Source of the DNA: CAYVVT01 sp964454335
GTDB lineage: Bacteria; Fidelibacterota; UBA8477; JABMPR01
NCBI GenBank assembly: GCA_964454335.1
Contig: CAYVVT010000016.1
Location: 1-64,000 of the forward strand
DNA length: 64,000 nucleotides
Direction of reading: 5' to 3'
How positions within the stretch are numbered: position 1 is the stretch's first letter; the number at the start of each line of letters is the position of its first letter. Shown in pieces: positions 26,199 through 33,863 of the stretch. The notes beneath the pieces were generated by a model. That model was not told the DNA's origin. It ran no database searches and worked only from the letters and a program-made list of their open reading frames with translations. Position numbers and translations under genes: made by a program.

Positions 26199-26857
26199 GA
26201 GTCCATCTCCCCTACCATACGGCCGTCATCCACCCTGAGAGTGCGGGCAGGTTCCATCTTCACCAGATCCATATCGTGGGTCGCCATGAGTACGGCAGTT
26301 CCCTTTTCGTTGATCCTCCAGATGAGCTTGATGATCTCTGCGGTAATATCGGCATCGAGGTTCCCGGTCGGCTCATCCGCTAACAGGATCAGGGGATTTT
26401 TGATCAGTGCTCTGGCAATAGCAACCCGCTGTTGCTCCCCACCGGATAGTTCATCGGGGTACTGGTTCAGACGATCCTTCAGACCCACCTCCTGGGCAGC
26501 CTTGCGGACCCGGGTGTGAATATCTCCCTGTCGACGTCCTGCGATCTGCAGTGGCAGCGCAATATTTGAGTACACGTCCCGATCCTTCAACAGACGATAA
26601 TCCTGGAAGATCATACCGATACGCCGTCTCAGTTGAGGTATCTTGCGCCGCGGGATCTCACTAGCCTTGTATTTTCCCACAGTGACCTCACCGCGATTGG
26701 GGAACAGGTCCATATAGATCATCTTGAGTATGGAGGACTTCCCCGAGCCGGAAGCTCCTACGAGATATACGAACTCACCCTTTTCAACGCTGAAATTCAA
26801 GTCCCGAATTGCTGTACCGCTCTCGAATTGAACAGTTACGTTACGGAAATCTATCAT
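26195..26857 (-). CDS. ftsE: Cell division ATP-binding protein FtsE
   Basis: This 220-aa ABC ATPase has Walker A GASGSGKSS, Q-loop FQDYRLLKDRDVYSNIALP (typical of FtsE), signature LSGGEQQRVAIARAL, Walker B LLADEPTGNLD and the H-loop ATHD. It pairs with FtsX encoded next. The start overlaps the methyltransferase stop by 4 nt. Confidence 0.95.
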   Translation of the reverse strand: MIDFRNVTVQFESGTAIRDLNFSVEKGEFVYLVGASGSGKSSILKMIYMDLFPNRGEVTVGKYKASEIPRRKIPQLRRRIGMIFQDYRLLKDRDVYSNIALPLQIAGRRQGDIHTRVRKAAQEVGLKDRLNQYPDELSGGEQQRVAIARALIKNPLILLADEPTGNLDADITAEIIKLIWRINEKGTAVLMATHDMDLVKMEPARTLRVDDGRMVGEMDS

Positions 26858-27612
26858 GCGGATCTCCGCAGGATCAGCAGGATCCTCTCCGTATCCGGTC
26901 CTACCTCACCCAAGGTATCATTGTCCAGGATATCCCATTCGCTAAAAGGGCCCCGATCACAGGCGGTCTGTATCTCTTCAAGATCATAGGCCCGCTGCCG
27001 GTGCAGCTCGACCTCAGCCTCACCGGAATCCGAATAGAGATTGAAGGAGGTCTCTGCGATCCGAGTATGCGAATCGTAACCAGTGATCCGCTCATAGCTT
27101 CCCTGCTCATCGGCAAACAGTTCATGGTATCCGCGAAAGTGCCGCTGACACAGGATCGGTGTTGCCACATCGCAAATGACAATGCCTTCGGGTTTCAGGA
27201 GTGAGTGGGTATTCAACATGAAATCATGGATCTCTGATGGTTCCAGGAGATAATTTAAACCATCGTGTACATTAAGTACAACGTCGAAGCCTGAAACCGC
27301 CTGCCACTGACGCATGTCTCCCTGGAACAGCTGCAAGGTGATACCTGCAGTTTCCGCTTTATTCCGGGCGCGTTCAACCATCTCAGGACTCAGGTCCACC
27401 GCATGCAGCGAATAACCCCTCTCCACCAGTCTGATGGCCATTGAAGCGGTTCCGCATGAGATGTCGAGCCAGTTGTTGCCAGATGAATGATCCGCTGCTA
27501 CCTCGATGATCAGGTCCACCCATTCATCGTAGTCTATATAGTCCATGAGATGATCATAGTGCCGAGCCAGGCGCTCATATGGTTCGACCGCTCGTCGAAC
27601 CGGGGGACTCAA
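26854..27612 (-). CDS. Class I SAM-dependent methyltransferase
   Basis: This 252-aa protein has YERLARHYDHLMDYIDYDEW, then the SAM site NWLDISCGTASMAIRLVERG with the acidic VDLSPEMVERAR, and FDVVLNVHDGLNYLLEP. The substrate is unknown. The TTG start follows GGAGGGC and forms a TTGA overlap with the antiporter stop, so it is probably coupled. It is the second TTGA junction in the window. Confidence 0.85.
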   Translation of the reverse strand: MSPPVRRAVEPYERLARHYDHLMDYIDYDEWVDLIIEVAADHSSGNNWLDISCGTASMAIRLVERGYSLHAVDLSPEMVERARNKAETAGITLQLFQGDMRQWQAVSGFDVVLNVHDGLNYLLEPSEIHDFMLNTHSLLKPEGIVICDVATPILCQRHFRGYHELFADEQGSYERITGYDSHTRIAETSFNLYSDSGEAEVELHRQRAYDLEEIQTACDRGPFSEWDILDNDTLGEVGPDTERILLILRRSA

Positions 27613-28607
27613 GATTGCCCTCCAAAGGTCAGGAACAGGTAAACGTAGAAGCCGACATAACCCGTGACCAGAACGGTGCCGGTCAGACGACCGATGCGGT
27701 GCCGCAACCCCAGAGGTATCAGTACGAATCCGAACAGCAGCATGATGATGTACTGGACGTGAGGAAAGTATTCGATGCTCTGTCCATCGACGATCCGGGT
27801 TTCGAGGACGTTCAACGGTTTGATAAGGCCGACACCGCCCATGATGAACAGGATATTGAAAATATTGCTACCGACGATGTTGCCCACGGAGATCTCATTC
27901 TGCTTTCGGAAGGCTGCCACGAGGCTTGTGGCCAGTTCGGGTAAACTGGTTCCCACCGCCACGATGGTAAGACCGATGATCAACTTGGGTACGCCGAACT
28001 CATCAGCGATCCAGACGGCTGATTCCACGAACAGCCAGGCGCCGGTTGACAATGCTACACTGCCCATGAACACCCAGAAGATATTGACGGCAATCGTACC
28101 AAACTCTTCATCGATCTCCTCAGTTGGGGCCTCATCCGGATGCTGGTACAGGTAGTAGATATAGCCCATCAGCATCAGGATCATTATCAGACCTTCCCAG
28201 CGCTGGACCTCACCGTTCAATGAGAACGCATAAAGTGCCAGACCACAGAACAGTAGAAAGAACAATTGCTTGTATACTGTGCTGAAATGGATGGTTATGG
28301 GAAAGATCAAGCCGCTGAGACCGAGGATTAGCCCGACATTGGTAACGTTGCTGCCGATGATATTGCCGATGGCTATGGTTGCAGAATCCTTCCAGACATT
28401 CGCGATCAGGCTGACGACGAATTCCGGCATTGAGGTACCAAAAGCGACGATGGTCAAGCCCACCACCATTGGTTTTACCCCGAATATGCGTGCCAGATGG
28501 GAGCCGCCCCGCACCAGCCAGTCAGCACCGTAGAAAAGCATCAGAACACTTGCGACAATCAAGCCGCCGTTTCCGGCCAGTCCGATGTTATCAAGCAAGC
28601 TGCTCAT
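27609..28607 (-). CDS. Calcium/sodium antiporter (CaCA family, YrbG-like)
   Basis: This 332-aa membrane protein has two inverted halves, each with the alpha-repeat: VVGLTIVAFGTSMPEFVVSLIA...GNIIGSNVTNVGLILG and IIGLTIVAVGTSLPELATSLVAA...GNIVGSNIFNILFIMG. These are the ion-binding repeats of K+-independent Na+/Ca2+ exchangers. About ten helices flank a short acidic loop. The ATG overlaps the nadD stop (TGATG); a GTG one codon upstream is also possible. Confidence 0.92.
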   Translation of the reverse strand: MSSLLDNIGLAGNGGLIVASVLMLFYGADWLVRGGSHLARIFGVKPMVVGLTIVAFGTSMPEFVVSLIANVWKDSATIAIGNIIGSNVTNVGLILGLSGLIFPITIHFSTVYKQLFFLLFCGLALYAFSLNGEVQRWEGLIMILMLMGYIYYLYQHPDEAPTEEIDEEFGTIAVNIFWVFMGSVALSTGAWLFVESAVWIADEFGVPKLIIGLTIVAVGTSLPELATSLVAAFRKQNEISVGNIVGSNIFNILFIMGGVGLIKPLNVLETRIVDGQSIEYFPHVQYIIMLLFGFVLIPLGLRHRIGRLTGTVLVTGYVGFYVYLFLTFGGQS

Positions 28608-29200
28608 CACTTGATCCCATACAGTTTATGCTCAAGGATATACTCATAGATGATGGCCGGTATGTAAAAACTCGTCATGCGGCCTTCATGGAATCGCTTG
28701 CGGATATCCGTACTGGAGATCTCGATCCTGGGAAGATTAAGGAAATCCACTTTGGTGAGTAGATCCTGGGGGATCTCCGAGCGTTCGAAACGCGGTCTGC
28801 GGGCAACGATGACCCTGGATTCATCGAGAATGGCCTGCCAGTCTTTCCATTCCTTGAACTCAGCAAGGGAATCACTGCCGATAAGGATGTGCAGATCGTC
28901 ACGTTCCAGCCCATATTGCCGCTTGACTTGACGTACTGTGTCAATGGTATATGAAACCCCACCACGGTTGATCTCGATCTCAGAGATCTCGAAAGCCGGA
29001 TTATCCTTCACACAGAGTTCAAGCATCTCCAGGCGGTGCTGAATAGTGGACACTGGTAATTCTGTTTGCTTATGTGGTGGGATGAAGGCCGGGATGAAGA
29101 TGATCTTACTTAAATCCAGTTCTTCCCGGATAGCCTCGGCAATGATGAAGTGAGCATTGTGTGGCGGGTCAAAGGTCCCACCAAAGAGGCACATTTTCAA
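28607..29200 (-). CDS. nadD: Nicotinate-nucleotide adenylyltransferase
   Basis: This 197-aa enzyme of NAD synthesis has MCLFGGTFDPPHNAHFIIAE (nucleotidyl-transfer motif), FIPAFIPPHK, LHILIGSDSLAEFKEWKDW and IEISSTDIRKRFHEG. Full length. Encoded between bamD and the antiporter. Confidence 0.95.
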   Translation of the reverse strand: MKMCLFGGTFDPPHNAHFIIAEAIREELDLSKIIFIPAFIPPHKQTELPVSTIQHRLEMLELCVKDNPAFEISEIEINRGGVSYTIDTVRQVKRQYGLERDDLHILIGSDSLAEFKEWKDWQAILDESRVIVARRPRFERSEIPQDLLTKVDFLNLPRIEISSTDIRKRFHEGRMTSFYIPAIIYEYILEHKLYGIK

Positions 29201-29212
29201 ATGAGTGTGACC

Positions 29213-30001
29213 TTAGTCTTGGGCAGAGTCGATCTCGTCCTGGATCTTACGTTTTAGCGCCTGGACCTGCAGTTGCTCCTTTTCCTTCAATTCCGACAAT
29301 CGACCTTCATATGCTTCGATCATATCCAGCGACTCCTGGAGATCTCCACGTCTGAAGATGCTCTCTGCTTTGGCAAATTGCGCCAGGAGAGCGTAATCAG
29401 TGTCGTGATAGTCCTCAATGACTGAATTAAAATATAAAATGGCAGACTCATATTCACCCATTGTGTTATAGAGTTTGCCTGACTCGTATATCTTTCTGCC
29501 GAGCTTATTGCGAATCTCCTGGATGTAGGCGTCTGCCTGCTCGCGATGCTCACTTTGTGGGTATATATCTATGAATTCGTAGAGATAACGCAGCGCTTTA
29601 TCCGTGTTTGATTTCTCGAGACGAAAATCCGGAGAGAGCTCGTAATACGCTTCCGTCTTGCGCCACAATGCGTCCTCCACCAGTTCAGAATTCGGCATGC
29701 GGGTGAGCAGGCGGTCATACTCACTGATGGCCAGCAGGAACTCGTCACGCATGAAGTGGCTTTCAGCAAGATAGTATTGGGCGTCATCCGCCAGAGGACC
29801 ACCGGGATCATTATAGATGATGAACGTGAAGGCTTCCTCTGCCTTGATCCAGTTCTTCTTCTCGAAGTATTCCAGTCCCTGATCGAAAGCGCCCTGAATA
29901 TCGGCAGCACTCAGATCCTGGGATGAACTGGCACAATTGATCAGCAGGCCAGCGGCCAGCAGGGTTATGATCAATAGGATTTGGGAGCGAAATCGCGGCA
30001 T
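29213..30001 (-). CDS. bamD: Outer-membrane assembly lipoprotein BamD
   Basis: This 262-aa lipoprotein (signal LITLLAAGLLINCASS) has TPR-type repeats: FDQGLEYFEKKNWIKAEEAF, AQYYLAESHFMRDEFLLAISEYDRLL, then YYELSPDFRLEKSNTDKALRYLYEFI, the stretch usual in BamD, and YESAILYFNSVIEDYHDTDYALLAQF. It feeds the BAM complex for outer-membrane barrels. A basic, helical C-terminal tail follows. Its ATG overlaps the stop of the upstream gene by one base (TAATG). Confidence 0.9.
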   Translation of the reverse strand: MPRFRSQILLIITLLAAGLLINCASSSQDLSAADIQGAFDQGLEYFEKKNWIKAEEAFTFIIYNDPGGPLADDAQYYLAESHFMRDEFLLAISEYDRLLTRMPNSELVEDALWRKTEAYYELSPDFRLEKSNTDKALRYLYEFIDIYPQSEHREQADAYIQEIRNKLGRKIYESGKLYNTMGEYESAILYFNSVIEDYHDTDYALLAQFAKAESIFRRGDLQESLDMIEAYEGRLSELKEKEQLQVQALKRKIQDEIDSAQD

Positions 30002-30723
30002 TAGAATCGAACCTCCAGATTGATACTCGGTCCCGACAGGACCGGATTAATATAGACAAGACCTGACATATTTGCGCCTTTGAATGTGGTTACTGAAGTC
30101 CCTGCAGCGGCTTCCAGCGCGCTGAGGATATGGTTTGCCATCAGAAGTTGCAGGGCGACTCGTGATTGGCGATAGGATTTATTTGAGGACGAACGCATCT
30201 GAACATACTCATACATGTTCGGTGTGTACTCCCAGTCGGTTGGCGTGATATAGCTCTGGCTGAAATCATCCCAGCCACATATGAATTCCGGGTATTTACC
30301 GATATTCTCGTAATAGTGGTGATCGCGGTATGGTAAGGGAGTACCATCAATGACGCTATAGGGCATTTCATGCGTACGGATGAAGCGGCCGTTGCAGGCC
30401 ACATCACCATCCGGATCGGTGCCGTTGGCGATCCAGGCCAGAAAACTCCAGTGCTCATCAGCATAGTCTTTATAATCCGCTTCCATCTGCTCACCATCCG
30501 TGTACAGGATACGATACCCGGAAATCGCGGCGATCTCTGCAGCGATGAATGATCCGGCACGGATATAATGGCCCTCACTGATCTGTCCCCACCCGGGCAG
30601 GATCAGGGATTTGAAAAAATTCCTTATCTTCGCAGCCCTCAGATCATCCGGGTTTGCGGCTGGCTCACTTGCGATTACAAGCGTCATGAGCAGGAAGAAC
30701 GTGGACAAGCGACGCAGCATCAT
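30001..30723 (-). CDS. DUF5683-like exported protein
   Basis: This 240-aa protein has a signal peptide (LSTFFLLMTLVIASEPA) and the KSLILPGWGQISEGHYIRAG motif with a following hydrophobic helix, as in the DUF5683 family of FCB-group envelope proteins. The rest is Tyr/Asp-rich, with SYRQSRVALQLLMANHILSALEAA near the end. The function is unknown. It lies between the 1040-aa barrel protein and bamD, which supports an outer-membrane-related role. AGGAATG precedes ATGATG. Confidence 0.7.
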   Translation of the reverse strand: MMLRRLSTFFLLMTLVIASEPAANPDDLRAAKIRNFFKSLILPGWGQISEGHYIRAGSFIAAEIAAISGYRILYTDGEQMEADYKDYADEHWSFLAWIANGTDPDGDVACNGRFIRTHEMPYSVIDGTPLPYRDHHYYENIGKYPEFICGWDDFSQSYITPTDWEYTPNMYEYVQMRSSSNKSYRQSRVALQLLMANHILSALEAAAGTSVTTFKGANMSGLVYINPVLSGPSINLEVRF

Positions 30724-30732
30724 GGATCATTC

Positions 30733-33700
30733 CTATTCAAAAGTAAAGAGCAGGCGCCAGTAATAACGCCACTCCCGACCATATTCATACGCTCCGCTGA
30801 ACTCAGTGTTCACTGTGATATCATCGAGACCGTAGTAGGCCCCGAACTCCATGGCCGTTGGGAAGGCATACCACGAGAACCAGTTCACACGCAGATCCAG
30901 ACCGACATCCTTGATCCATTGCGACCTGCCGAGATCATCATTCAATAGTGCTTGCACTCCCTGCCCTCGGAGATCCGATAGCTCCTCCCCGCTGGGCCCG
31001 GTCCACGCCGAACCGACCTGGGCGTGCAGTCCGAGATAGGCATCCCTGAGGGTCAGCTGCGCCATGCGTTTATAGGAATTCCTGAAGAGTGGGAAGCGCA
31101 GGGTGGTCGTATTGACGATCTTGCGGGTACCCTTAAGACTGTAAAAGGGATAGCCCCGCAGTCCAGGCAGGCCTCCGGCGAAATCCCAGAAAAAGTCATC
31201 GATATCGTTCCTGTCGATGAAGCTCAGATCCAATCGATTGGAGATCACCACTGGTGCGTCAAACGGTAACAACTGACCATAGAAACCGGATAGATCCGTA
31301 CGGAAATAATGGTATTTCTCGAAAATGGATCCCCAACTATCGGTATCCTCCTGAAAACCAAAGCCGGTGAGAAAACTGTGGTAGTTATCCCTTAACTTTG
31401 CCCTGACCCAGAATCCCGAGGGATTGATGCCCCGCTCCTGACGCAGTGCCGTCCGATTCTGCTCCCAGGTAAGACCCCAGTCCCAACCTTGATAATAGGT
31501 ATAGCTAATTCCACCAAGCTGGACCGTCCCCAACAGATGCTCTTCGATCGTCGTTCGATAGGTCCCGGCGCTGATGTCGAGCCGAACCTGGTTGAATTTT
31601 GGCACGATCATATCCAGGGCCAAGACGCCCTGTGTGAGCTCGAATTTCAGATCGCTGAGCGATTTGTAGGTTCCATCAAAATAACTCAGGGAATCCGACG
31701 TATTCCGCACCATACGATATATTTCGGCCGAAAGCGTGGGCAGGAAACCATGATATTCCGCCAGCAGGAAGATGTCCCGATCCTTATTGGGAGCTACTCC
31801 AAAGCTGCCCAACACCAGGTAGTTGTTCAGGATCTCGTTACTGAAGAAATAGAATCCGGGTTTGATGATGGTGGTATTCTTGAGGCGATCGAACTCCACC
31901 TGTATCCGGGGTACCAGGAACATGGGACCATACTGTAAGATGTAATCGTCCGCATGTTTGCGTCCATCGTGACGATCCCACTCCAGGGGCAGTATCCGCG
32001 CCAGGTAATCCTCCCGGACCTCGGTCCCTGCATCCAGACGGTCCTCCCAGCGCAGGCGGGCAATGTTATAACCCAGACTGTCATAAAGTGAATAATACAG
32101 CCATTCTCCGGCTGGTTCGGGCTGAAAGGCGCCACCATTCACATGGGTGATACGGCGTTCCAGCTCCTTGTTCAGACAGAATTCATAGAGATTGAATACG
32201 CCGTTGCGATCATCGCTATAGACAAGTGTGCTGTCATCAAAGAATACCGGGTCCCGTTCATCCCAGATGTCCCAGCGTATGGGAATGATCGTACTGGATT
32301 CCAGGTCATAGGCACTGATATCGCGGTTATTCCCATCCGTATGATCGAAGACCAGGAAACGGCCGTCAGGCGACCAGTGGGTCGTGTAGACCTGAGTTCC
32401 GGGTGCAAAGTTTGAGAGCTGTTCGATGCTGTCAGGATATTGCGTATGGACGAGAGCAACATTATTGGTCCCATCCCGAAGATTGATATAGGCGATACGT
32501 GTTCCATCCGGAGAAAAGGTTGGGCACTTGACACGCTCACCCGTCGTAAGTCGGACCTCCTCTTTCAGACTATCCCGGTGGACGAAGAACAGATCCGCGA
32601 AACGCGAACCGGAGAGCAACAGTGCACAGCGCTCACATGTCGAATTCGAGGAGATCTCATGGTGGTGGTCCGCCAGGGAGTTCGTTCGCGATTCAGGGAT
32701 ACCGCCATCATAATATTCTTTGCGCGCGAACACCAGATGCTGTCCTTCGGGATGCCAGTCAAATCCTTCGGCACTGGGGATGAGCTCCTCTTTTTCGCCA
32801 CTACTGTCAGCGATCCAGAGGGCTGTCCGGGACATATAGGTCTGTTTGGCACTGGAGATAAAGCCCAGGGACCGGTCATTCTCATTCCAGCGAGGATAGT
32901 AATTGGCGGCACCCTCCCGCTGTACCAGATCCACCGTGGTTGTCTCCGCGTCGGCTGGATACATGCTCTGGTAACGTTGTGTGAGTGACAACTGCCAATC
33001 CCGATAAAGCGCCTGCGGATCCAATCCGGTCACCTTCTCCATGGCATTATAGAATGAGTAGGATCCAAAGTTCTGGATCTCATCCGTAATCCTTTTGACC
33101 ACATCAGGTCCGAACCTGCTGGCCAGGTAGCTGACAAATGCGAATCCCTGGTTGTAGACACTCTCATTACCGATGCCCACCTTGCCAAAACCATCCATCT
33201 CATTGAAGCTAAGCAGTTCCCCGTGGTAAACCCGGTCACGCACGATCATATCCCGGATGGCATCCCACCAGTCGAAGCGACTGGATTCGGACTGGTATTG
33301 AGCAATCCCTTCCGCCCACCACATGGGCACCGCCACGGAAGGCAGTGGATAGGCCATCAGACCGTTGGGATAACCATACAGGACGTCTTCCCTGCGCTCC
33401 GGTTCGTACTCGATGATCTGGAAATACCCGGCGGGTACATTCCCGGGAAACTTGCGGGAAGCCCGCAGACTGATGATGTGGGTGAATTCATGGGTGATGA
33501 CATCCCTGAGCCAGTAATGTGAGCCGCGCAGCGAATAATCCAGCGGCATGGCCCAGATCTCCATCTTGTTGTCGTAATAGTAGGCTGCCCCATTGGCGAA
33601 GTCGTCGGTATCCCTGATGATGAGGTGCGTCTTATTCTCAGGTTCGTAGTCATACAAGCTTGTGATGGAAGGATATATCTCGTCAGCAATGTGCAACGCC

Positions 33701-33855
33701 TCATTCGCGGTCCATTCCGTTCCCTGATGGTAATGGACGATGAAGTGCTCACCTTCCATGGTTTTCCATACGAGCTCAGGATGGTTGTAGCCGAACTGGG
33801 CCAGGATTCTAGCGAAACTGAGCAGGATCAGGGTAATGGTGGCCAGCGAGCGCAA
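30733..33855 (-). CDS. Metalloprotease-like / TolB-propeller / outer-membrane barrel protein
   Basis: This 1040-aa exported protein (signal peptide 1-19) has three parts. Residues about 25-300 are a gluzincin peptidase (MA-like) domain with H122-E-F-T-H126 and downstream Glu in WWAEGIAQYQ (E182). About 300-620 has TolB/PD40-type propeller blades (FSPDGTRIAYINLRDG, WSPDGRFLVFDHTDG). About 650-1040 is rich in alternating beta strands (LRGYPFYSLKGTRKIVNTTTLRFPLF, typical of BamA/surface-antigen barrels) and ends in Phe (LLFTFE). It may be an outer-membrane protein that presents a protease domain on one side. Common as a type in FCB genomes; the substrate is unknown. Confidence 0.8.
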   Translation of the reverse strand: MRSLATITLILLSFARILAQFGYNHPELVWKTMEGEHFIVHYHQGTEWTANEALHIADEIYPSITSLYDYEPENKTHLIIRDTDDFANGAAYYYDNKMEIWAMPLDYSLRGSHYWLRDVITHEFTHIISLRASRKFPGNVPAGYFQIIEYEPERREDVLYGYPNGLMAYPLPSVAVPMWWAEGIAQYQSESSRFDWWDAIRDMIVRDRVYHGELLSFNEMDGFGKVGIGNESVYNQGFAFVSYLASRFGPDVVKRITDEIQNFGSYSFYNAMEKVTGLDPQALYRDWQLSLTQRYQSMYPADAETTTVDLVQREGAANYYPRWNENDRSLGFISSAKQTYMSRTALWIADSSGEKEELIPSAEGFDWHPEGQHLVFARKEYYDGGIPESRTNSLADHHHEISSNSTCERCALLLSGSRFADLFFVHRDSLKEEVRLTTGERVKCPTFSPDGTRIAYINLRDGTNNVALVHTQYPDSIEQLSNFAPGTQVYTTHWSPDGRFLVFDHTDGNNRDISAYDLESSTIIPIRWDIWDERDPVFFDDSTLVYSDDRNGVFNLYEFCLNKELERRITHVNGGAFQPEPAGEWLYYSLYDSLGYNIARLRWEDRLDAGTEVREDYLARILPLEWDRHDGRKHADDYILQYGPMFLVPRIQVEFDRLKNTTIIKPGFYFFSNEILNNYLVLGSFGVAPNKDRDIFLLAEYHGFLPTLSAEIYRMVRNTSDSLSYFDGTYKSLSDLKFELTQGVLALDMIVPKFNQVRLDISAGTYRTTIEEHLLGTVQLGGISYTYYQGWDWGLTWEQNRTALRQERGINPSGFWVRAKLRDNYHSFLTGFGFQEDTDSWGSIFEKYHYFRTDLSGFYGQLLPFDAPVVISNRLDLSFIDRNDIDDFFWDFAGGLPGLRGYPFYSLKGTRKIVNTTTLRFPLFRNSYKRMAQLTLRDAYLGLHAQVGSAWTGPSGEELSDLRGQGVQALLNDDLGRSQWIKDVGLDLRVNWFSWYAFPTAMEFGAYYGLDDITVNTEFSGAYEYGREWRYYWRLLFTFE

Positions 33856-33863
33856 AATCGTCT

